Assembly (NCBI GenBank): GCA_028565635.1
Contig: JAOXYB010028179.1
Span: 1 to 15,306 of the forward strand
Direction of reading: 5' to 3'
DNA: 15,306 nt
From: Phoronis ovalis
Taxonomy: Eukaryota; Phoronida; Phoronidae
Under the pieces are notes generated by a model, which saw nothing but the letters and a program-made list of their open reading frames with translations, was not told the origin of the DNA and ran no database searches. This document shows, one piece after another, positions 12,301 through 15,306 of this stretch. Made by a program: the position numbers and the translations under genes. How positions within the stretch are numbered: position 1 is the stretch's first letter; each line of letters begins with the position of its first letter.

Positions 12301-12906
12301 ATATTGAACTTAACCTGTAGTTCCAGGTATGTTTACACTCCAACTTGCAGTGGTCTGAGATATCAGAGATATTGGCACAAATAGCTTATCCCGAGATAAA
12401 CATGGCCGCCGGTCGGTCATATTGGAAGTCATCCATATCAATATCAAACTTGACCTGTATTTTGATCTATATTTACCATGTTGACTTGCTCTCTTTTCCT
12501 CCCTCTCTCGCTCGGATCTTGACATGTATTTTTACCTCAAAGGCAAGCTATTATTGTGAGACAGTTCGGGAAAGTTAACAAATGCATGCATGGACAACAG
12601 AACATTGTTAACTACCCAACAGCATAGCATTTGCCTGCTATGCCTTCAAGCTAAAAAAATTACTAGTTCAAGTTTAAGTAAAGGTGTCCTACCTCTTTAA
12701 AGTTTCCATTGCCTGTTAACCTTTTCTGCATTTGTCATTTTTTTCACTTTTAGAAATGGGTGCATAAAGACAAATATATCGTTCATGAAGCATCCGGATT
12801 CTGTCTTGATAGTTCAAAAGCAGATGAAAAAGGACTCGTAATAGCTGAATGTAATTATGGCAATTTGCAGAGTTGGGAGTTTACTTTTGAAAATCATTCT
12901 GAATGA
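3163..12906 (+). CDS. Polypeptide N-acetylgalactosaminyltransferase, GALNT14/16/2-like (13 exons, 5' end missing)
   Basis: Gene-level entry. Join 3163-3302, 3771-3866, 4515-4582, 5811-5998, 6545-6632, 7062-7146, 7892-7995, 8417-8543, 8692-8784, 8949-9032, 9536-9659, 10996-11115 and 12754-12906: 1470 nt, 489 residues plus TGA, with every junction in frame. The family transfers GalNAc from UDP-GalNAc to Ser/Thr of secretory proteins in the Golgi lumen, using Mn2+ and retaining the anomeric configuration. Seen here: a VDD segment (exon 3), the DSH metal motif (partial residues 145-147), WGGEN (251-255), VGHVFR with the second metal His (279), and a C-terminal ricin B-type lectin domain (about 374-489) with three QxW motifs. 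Clues to the 14/16/2 clade are INLDTF, FPDGN and [12 protein letters not shown]. The family is usually about 550-580 residues, so the signal anchor and stem are missing. Family membership is certain; the exact paralogue is not. Confidence 0.97.
3303..3770 (+). other. Intron between exons 1 and 2
   Basis: GT-AG intron of 468 nt with phase 2 (Gly47 split 2+1). AT-rich. A weak tRNA B-box-like string at 3567-3577 has no partner, and nothing else stands out. Confidence 0.88.
3771..3866 (+). CDS. GALNT exon 2 of window: first beta-strand of GT-A fold
   Basis: Completes Gly47 and encodes 48-78 (Cys-Leu-Asn-Lys ... [22 protein letters not shown]), then two bases of Ser79. [13 protein letters not shown] is one of the most constant blocks of the family and forms the nucleotide-binding first strand. 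Acceptor ACACAG, donor GTTAGT. The ORF runs on past the donor into a repeat, so the reading frame there is not coding. Confidence 0.95.
3909..4185 (+). repeat. Two tandem units of a dispersed repeat, inside intron 2
   Basis: Unit 1 (about 3909-4027) and unit 2 (about 4028-4185) both contain ATGTTTGTTCC (3921 and 4036), a GA(T/C)GAAGTGTT core, a conserved AAT/AAA-GATGGnTT-like stretch and TTAGGCT(A/G)GGT. The same order occurs at the right edge of the window (15130-15306). Units are diverged, so insertion was not recent. The intron (3867-4514) has normal splice sites around them. Confidence 0.75.
4515..4582 (+). CDS. GALNT exon 3 of window: EIILVDD segment
   Basis: Short exon of 68 nt. It completes Ser79 and encodes 80-101, [22 protein letters not shown], except that this is best read in two parts: [12 protein letters not shown] and [10 protein letters not shown]. 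The VDD Asp residues (codons at 4564 and 4567) belong to the uridine-binding strand of the GT-A fold. Acceptor TTCGCAG, donor GTGAGT. A tryptic-size family match leaves little doubt despite the small size. Confidence 0.95.
4583..5810 (+). other. Intron between exons 3 and 4
   Basis: GT-AG intron of 1228 nt, donor GTGAGT, acceptor ATTGCAG, phase 1 (Ser102 split 1+2). AT-rich with scattered T runs. No additional exon, RNA gene or clear repeat was recognised; the open frame at 5544-5735 has no family-like content. Confidence 0.85.
5811..5998 (+). CDS. GALNT exon 4 of window: catalytic core with DSH metal motif
   Basis: Longest exon (188 nt). It completes Ser102 and encodes 103-164 with phase-0 end. 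The order is [30 protein letters not shown], then TFLDSHCEV. The DSH triad (5939-5947, residues 145-147) is the DxH motif that binds Mn2+ and the UDP diphosphate. RxxREGLxRSR is the usual loop before it, and WLEPLL follows. Acceptor ATTGCAG, donor GTTGGT. All hallmark residues are intact. Confidence 0.98.
5999..6544 (+). other. Intron between exons 4 and 5
   Basis: GT-AG intron of 546 nt, phase 0, donor GTTGGT, acceptor CTGAAG after a TTGTTTCTCT tract. No other feature seen. Confidence 0.88.
6545..6632 (+). CDS. GALNT exon 5 of window, followed by a GC splice donor
   Basis: Encodes 165-193 and one base of Gly194: [20 protein letters not shown], then QAAASNLRG. It matches the conserved VxSPxIDVI-xDTF block. 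Acceptor is CTGAAG. The correct donor is AG|GCAAGT at 6633, because joining there gives Leu-Arg-Gly-Gly-Phe-Gln-Trp as in relatives. The nearby GT at 6637-6638 would shift the frame and meet a TGA in the next exon. Confidence 0.93.
6633..7061 (+). other. Non-canonical GC-AG intron
   Basis: The donor reads GAG|GCAAGT and the acceptor TTCTTTCAG|GCTTTC. GC donors are known to need an otherwise near-perfect U1 match, as seen here (AG|GCAAGT). The only GT nearby (6637) breaks the frame and gives a stop within exon 6. Confidence 0.88.
7062..7146 (+). CDS. GALNT exon 6 of window: GGFxW linker to the second catalytic half
   Basis: Completes Gly194 and encodes 195-221, [10 protein letters not shown] followed by [17 protein letters not shown], plus two bases of Arg222. 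The Gly-Gly-Phe-x-Trp ... Arg-Trp pattern and the Pro-Ile-Arg end are family features. Gln replaces the more usual Asp before Trp. Acceptor TTTCAG, donor GTACAT. Confidence 0.93.
7147..7891 (+). other. Intron between exons 6 and 7
   Basis: GT-AG intron of 745 nt, phase 2 (Arg222 split 2+1). AT-rich; nothing recognised inside. Confidence 0.87.
7892..7995 (+). CDS. GALNT exon 7 of window: AGGLF and WGGEN motifs
   Basis: Completes Arg222 and encodes 223-256, [20 protein letters not shown] then [14 protein letters not shown], plus one base of Glu257. TPxIAGGLF and WGGEN (7977-7991, residues 251-255) are diagnostic of ppGalNAc transferases; this segment lines the GalNAc and acceptor pocket. Acceptor ATTTTAG, donor GTGAGT. 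Confidence 0.97.
7996..8416 (+). other. Intron between exons 7 and 8
   Basis: GT-AG intron of 421 nt, phase 1 (Glu257 split 1+2). Nothing recognised. The next two introns, 8544-8691 and 8785-8948, are only 148 and 164 nt and make the tightest part of the gene. Confidence 0.88.
8417..8543 (+). CDS. GALNT exon 8 of window: second metal-ligand His and catalytic loop
   Basis: Completes Glu257 and encodes 258-298 plus two bases of Arg299. The motif order is [12 protein letters not shown], then [14 protein letters not shown], then SFPDGN. His279 (codon 8482-8484) corresponds to the third Mn2+ ligand of the family, after Asp and His of DSH. The stretch after FRK is the flexible loop that closes over UDP-GalNAc. 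Acceptor TTTCAG, donor GTACAC. Confidence 0.97.
8692..8784 (+). CDS. GALNT exon 9 of window: AEVWM segment, with Gly in place of Asp
   Basis: Completes Arg299 and encodes 300-329, [20 protein letters not shown] followed by [10 protein letters not shown], plus two bases of Asp330. Relatives almost always read AEVWMD-(E/D)-(Y/F)-K here. This gene has Gly310 (GGA at 8723-8725) at the position of the Asp, followed by Asp311. Acceptor TTTCCAG, donor GTGAGT, so splicing does not explain the change. Confidence 0.96.
8949..9032 (+). CDS. GALNT exon 10 of window: end of catalytic domain
   Basis: Completes Asp330 and encodes 331-357, [18 protein letters not shown] then YLENVYPEL, plus two bases of Glu358. 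The Ser-Arg-Leu ... Cys-x-x-Phe-x-Trp-Tyr-Leu-Glu-Asn-Val-Tyr-Pro-Glu-Leu block closes the catalytic domain in this family. Acceptor TTTTGTAG after a T-rich run, donor GTAAGT. Confidence 0.97.
9033..9535 (+). other. Intron between exons 10 and 11
   Basis: GT-AG intron of 503 nt, phase 2 (Glu358 split 2+1). It marks the boundary between the catalytic domain and the linker plus lectin domain. No other feature recognised. Confidence 0.88.
9536..9659 (+). CDS. GALNT exon 11 of window: linker and lectin repeat alpha
   Basis: Completes Glu358 and encodes 359-399. After a short linker ([16 protein letters not shown]) comes the first beta-trefoil repeat: Cys376-Val-Asn378, a second Cys at 393, and Gln399 at the exon end, which with exon 12 makes Gln-Asp-Trp (QxW). 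The usual sugar-binding Cys-Leu-Asp is Cys-Val-Asn here. The repeat is otherwise diverged and its central Gly is not obvious. Acceptor ATTTAG, donor GTAAGT, phase-0 end. Confidence 0.93.
9660..10995 (+). other. Intron between lectin repeats alpha and beta
   Basis: GT-AG intron of 1336 nt, phase 0, cutting the alpha QxW after Gln. AT-rich. No extra lectin exon found, and the protein is continuous without one. Confidence 0.87.
10996..11115 (+). CDS. GALNT exon 12 of window: lectin repeat beta
   Basis: Phase-0 exon of exactly 40 codons (400-439). Asp400-Trp401 completes the alpha QxW. The beta repeat follows with Cys416-Leu-Thr, Cys433 and Gln439 at the very end; Lys-Trp in the next exon completes the second QxW. 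Acceptor TTTTTTAG, donor GTAAAG. The Cys pair is the disulphide-type pair of ricin-like repeats. The beta repeat of relatives also tends to read Cys-Leu-Thr or Cys-Leu-Ser instead of Cys-Leu-Asp. Confidence 0.94.
11116..12753 (+). other. Intron between lectin repeats beta and gamma, with repeat insertion
   Basis: Longest intron seen (1638 nt), GT-AG, phase 0, cutting the beta QxW after Gln. It holds the inverted copies of the dispersed repeat at 12191-12490. The open frame at 11497-11733 follows a possible acceptor (TTTTTAG at about 11484-11490) but has no lectin features and no convincing donor, so I treat it as intronic. Confidence 0.85.
12191..12490 (-). repeat. Two tandem units of the dispersed repeat, inverted, inside the last intron
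   Basis: Unit 1 (about 12191-12340) and unit 2 (about 12343-12490) share ACTTGCAGTGGT, TATCAGAG, TATnGGCACAA and a CTT(A/G)ACCTGTA end, offset by about 150 nt. The complement of unit 2 matches the right-edge repeat: GGTAAATA(T/C)AG, ACTTCCAATATG(A/G)CCGAC and CGGCG(A/G)(C/T)... then ATGTTT. It is thus the same family as the 15-kb copy but in opposite orientation. Both flank the gene's 3' end. Confidence 0.75.
12754..12906 (+). CDS. GALNT last coding exon: lectin repeat gamma and stop
   Basis: Encodes 440-489 and TGA (12904-12906). Lys-Trp441 completes the beta QxW. The gamma repeat is the best preserved of the three: Cys456-Leu-Asp458, a Gly at 466, Cys472, then Gln478-Ser-Trp480, ending six residues or so later in FENHSE. 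Acceptor CTTTTAG preceded by a strong T-rich tract. The stop lies where family members end, just after the third QxW and its final beta strand. Confidence 0.96.
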   Translation, partial: KWVHKDKYIVHEASGFCLDSSKADEKGLVIAECNYGNLQSWEFTFENHSE

Positions 12907-14060
12907 AAACTAATATAAAACTACAATCAGAAATGTCAGATGGTTGGCCTACCCAAGACTAGAAACGTTTTTGACCAGTTCTTTATAGAGTTTGTATATG
13001 TGAATACTGACATTTAAGGTTAATGCCAATTTTCGTGAAACTCTTGTGCTTTGTATGTTCATCCACATAGTACGTGTCAAAAAATTAAAACGTGACTGAT
13101 CCTGGATGGACGTTGTTTCAAATACAAATCATTTTAGTTATATTAGTCTCAGGAAATGCAGAGTAAAGATTTCTCTTTACTATAACTATTTACTATGTTT
13201 TTATTTGAGAAATCATTTGTTGATATTTTAGTTTCTATGTGACTTTGGAACTTCCCTTATATTTGCTAATATTATTAATATTTACTTTTAAGTAAAAAAA
13301 AGTAAGTTATGAAATAGCATTGGTGCTATATATAGTATTTGTAAGAAACATTTTAAAAACTTATGCTAGCTAGTCACTGTAAACAACTTTAGATAAAATG
13401 TAAATGTGAGAGGGTATTACACTCATAATGTTTTGACTTATATTTCATTTATTTTTGTATTGAAAAGGCCAGTAGTGGACCTTACATTTAGGTAGTAATC
13501 TCACACTTGTTATTTTTACTAACATATTTTTAACATTTGGACATAATTATTAAAGTGTAAACATCTATTATGGCAATATTCATTTAGCAGCACAAATAAT
13601 CAGAACAATTATTTGAATGACTGGTTTTAACTTTACAATATCAATACAAGCAAGGTATTTTGTGAAAACTGTTGTTTTCATTGTATTCTAGTTTACTTAT
13701 AGCTTGAGAATACTCATTCAATCGCTAACTGATTTCTTCAGGTTCATGGATTTATCTTATATGTATCCATGTGTACACATGACTGGCACAACTTAAATTA
13801 TGTCAAAATTTCAATTAATTTCTTAATCACAACATGCACTCATTGTAATAGAATCTTTCTGGATTACAACTACAGACAGCAAACTGTAGTGAATAGAAGC
13901 AAATTTACAGCACTAGAAATATAAGATTATGTGCTGGCATGGGAATATGTCCAAATTTTCAAAATATTTCAAAAAAAAAACAATATGCCATGAACAGAAA
14001 TTACAAACAGTTATATGGTTTTAAAACTTTTCAATCTAAATTAATAAAAAAGTATTAATG
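12907..14060 (+). other. Probable 3' untranslated region of the GALNT gene
   Basis: AT-rich, no open frame of note, directly after the TGA with no splice sites I would trust. Candidate cleavage signals are ATTAAA-type strings near 13083 and 13548 and an AATAAA at 14043-14048. Which one is used cannot be told from sequence alone, so the right boundary is a guess. Confidence 0.45.
14043..14048 (+). terminator. Candidate polyadenylation signal AATAAA (+)
   Basis: Exact AATAAA about 1.1 kb after the stop codon, followed by an AT-rich stretch with only a weak GT-rich element. Another exact AATAAA lies at 14714-14719, followed by a T/GT-rich tract; it could be used in a longer transcript. Confidence 0.3.
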
Positions 14061-14088
14061 ATTATACATTACACTAGTCTAACTAGTC

Positions 14089-14094
14089 TTTATT
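14089..14094 (-). terminator. Candidate polyadenylation signal AATAAA (-)
   Basis: TTTATT on + reads AATAAA on -. It lies about 240 nt downstream of the TAA of the minus-strand candidate exon at 14331-14428 and is followed, on that strand, by a GT-containing stretch. It only matters if that exon is real. Confidence 0.2.
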
Positions 14095-14330
14095 CTACAA
14101 TAATCCCATTCAGATAATAAGCCAAAACGCACTAAGATTACTGTACAATAAGAATCTAATGTTTTTATGTAAAAACTTATAATTGGAAAAGTAACATGAC
14201 GGACAGTCACAAAGTTCAGCCCTTTCAGACAGGTTGTTCACATAACGGTCCATGTGTTAAAAGTTAGCTGCCAAATTTCAATCAGTCCTGATTACCATAT
14301 TTAGACGAATGATCCTTAAACATGAAAATG

Positions 14331-14428
14331 TTAGTTTCCTACAGCCTTACTGCGACTTCTACGTTTTTCTTGTTGGGTCCTGATAACAGACCAAAGAGCG
14401 AGAACCAGCAGACCCTTTAGCTGTATAG
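14331..14428 (-). CDS. Possible terminal exon of a convergent gene (small membrane protein C-terminus)
   Basis: Not recognised. On the minus strand, a good acceptor (pyrimidine-rich CTTCTTATTTAATCTTGCAG ending at 14429) is followed by 98 nt: two bases finishing a codon, 31 codons and TAA at 14331-14333. The peptide IQLKGLLVLALWSVIRTQQE then KRRSRSKAVGN is a short hydrophobic stretch followed by a basic tail, a layout typical of small membrane proteins, and codon use is not obviously random. No upstream partner exon was identified inside the window, so this could also be chance. Confidence 0.22.
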
Positions 14429-14955
14429 CTGCAAGATTAAATAAGAAGGAATTGAGACCCAAACTTTTGAGAAAAAATGAGCATATCAAAAAGTATACAT
14501 TTTTGTTGCTTATCCTTATATAAACAAAGGGCAACAAATACAAATTTTCCTAATTTTAGCTAATAATAATTGTTCAAGAAGCAAGAAATTATGGCCAATA
14601 AGAATATTAAATCGAAAGGTAAATAATAGTAATGTGATTTTCAGTTGTGACGTGTATTTTTGAAGACTGAATAGGCAAATAATGATATTTTGGTAATAGT
14701 ATCCTTTTTTGTTAATAAATTCTTTATTGTTGCTGTGATTTTTTTTGTTTTAAATATTGTGAGTGTATGGAACGAACATAGTTATTTTTAAGGCATACAA
14801 AGTTAAAAATGTCCCACACTTTTAGAAATATATCAATTTGCGTTTTTCTTAATCTTTTGAAGTGTCTCTCGTCTGGAACGAGAACGCCTACAAGATGCAA
14901 AATAAGTATTTGTATGTGGTAATAGATGAGAAATATGTTACGTTGGTTACTTTTT
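14429..14955. other. Intergenic or intronic AT-rich stretch
   Basis: No gene supported. The open frame at 14724-14984 (-) begins inside the repeat hairpin and has no recognisable domain. A short RS-rich candidate ending (14833-14887, minus) is discussed among the findings. Confidence 0.5.
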
Positions 14956-14984
14956 ATGCCCATCCACCATAGTGGAATGGGCAT
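14956..14984. repeat. Strong hairpin at the edge of a dispersed repeat
   Basis: ATGCCCAT (14956-14963) and CCAC (14964-14967) pair with GTGG (14972-14975) and ATGGGCAT (14977-14984): a 12-bp stem, one bulged A at 14976 and a CATA loop. The motif looks like a mobile-element terminus or a conserved repeat core, and it is followed on the right by GC-richer sequence unlike the AT-rich DNA to its left. From memory, similar hairpins are abundant in bivalve genomes. Confidence 0.7.
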
Positions 14985-15069
14985 ATTGTCGTAGTGTAGG
15001 CGTCGTATGTAACACTTTCTTTATCTCGTGATAACAGCTTCAGTTTTTACCCGATCGGTTTTATATTCG

Positions 15070-15306
15070 GCAAAGGGTAAATACAGGTCAAAGTGCAGGT
15101 CGCTTATACTTTTGACCTCGATTACTTCCAATATGGCCGACTGGCGGCGATGTTTGTTCCCGAGGGCACGTAACAAAAAGTCTATAGCCGCGAAGACGAA
15201 GCGCTACCTGGACGATTCAAATGTGGTTTTAGGAAGGCCATAGATTTGTGGGTCGCTTAGGCTAGGTGACATTTTAAAATGACCTTGAGAAGTAAGTCAA
15301 ATGACG
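15070..15306 (+). repeat. Dispersed repeat copy running off the right edge
   Basis: Contains GGTAAATACAGGTCAAAG, ACTTCCAATATGGCCGAC, GGCGGCGATGTTTGTTCCC, GAAGACGAAGCGCTACCTGG and TTAGGCTAGGTGAC. The left half matches the complement of 12343-12490 and the right half matches 3909-4185, so this copy links the other two. It is GC-richer and keeps more CpG than they do, which suggests a younger insertion. The reading frame across it is not a recognisable protein. Confidence 0.75.

Noticed and set aside
12310-12525. Minus-strand frame with similarity to the + frame at 15028-15243
   Set aside because: The shared stretch is explained by the dispersed repeat in opposite orientations, not by a protein family.
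14724-14984. 86-codon minus-strand frame
   Set aside because: It starts inside the repeat hairpin and continues through low-complexity AT-rich DNA; no domain.
1-15306. CRISPR array, bacterial operon or phage-like system
   Set aside because: The split gene with splice sites and eukaryotic-type repeats rules out a prokaryotic context, and no regular spacer array is present.

Overview
This window looks like AT-rich animal (metazoan) nuclear DNA holding most of one split gene on the + strand: the luminal catalytic and lectin part of a polypeptide N-acetylgalactosaminyltransferase (ppGalNAc-T, the enzyme family that starts mucin-type O-glycosylation in the Golgi). Thirteen coding exons between 3163 and 12906 join in frame into 489 residues plus a TGA stop. 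Twelve introns separate them. Eleven have GT-AG borders; the fifth (6633-7061) needs a GC donor. From recalled family sequences the protein is closest to the GALNT14/GALNT16/GALNT2 clade. It is missing only about the first 70-90 residues (cytoplasmic tail, signal anchor, stem). I found no exon for these in bases 1-3162, so they probably lie upstream of the window.

Layout: 1-3162 is non-coding, either intron or upstream flank, with an old repeat-like stretch at about 300-720. 3163-9032 carries ten exons for the GT-A glycosyltransferase fold, including the DSH metal motif, the WGGEN motif and the second metal-binding His. 9536-12906 carries three exons for the C-terminal ricin-type beta-trefoil lectin domain, one per repeat, with phase-0 introns cutting each of the first two QxW motifs at the same place. 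12907 to about 14050 is the probable 3'UTR. Beyond it are a weak minus-strand candidate terminal exon (14331-14428) and, from about 14950 to the right edge, a dispersed repeat with a strong hairpin.

Copies of one repeat family occur in the second intron (about 3909-4185, two head-to-tail units), in the last intron (about 12191-12490, two units, opposite orientation) and at the right edge (about 15070-15306). The style of these repeats and the compact introns recall bivalve mollusc genomes, but that rests on memory and is tentative.

The most unusual protein-level points are a Gly where the family normally has Asp in the conserved Trp-Met-Asp segment, and loss of the usual Cys-Leu-Asp sugar-binding triad in the first lectin repeat while the third repeat keeps it. 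I see no undescribed multi-gene system here. The value lies in the gene model, its non-canonical intron and these substitutions.
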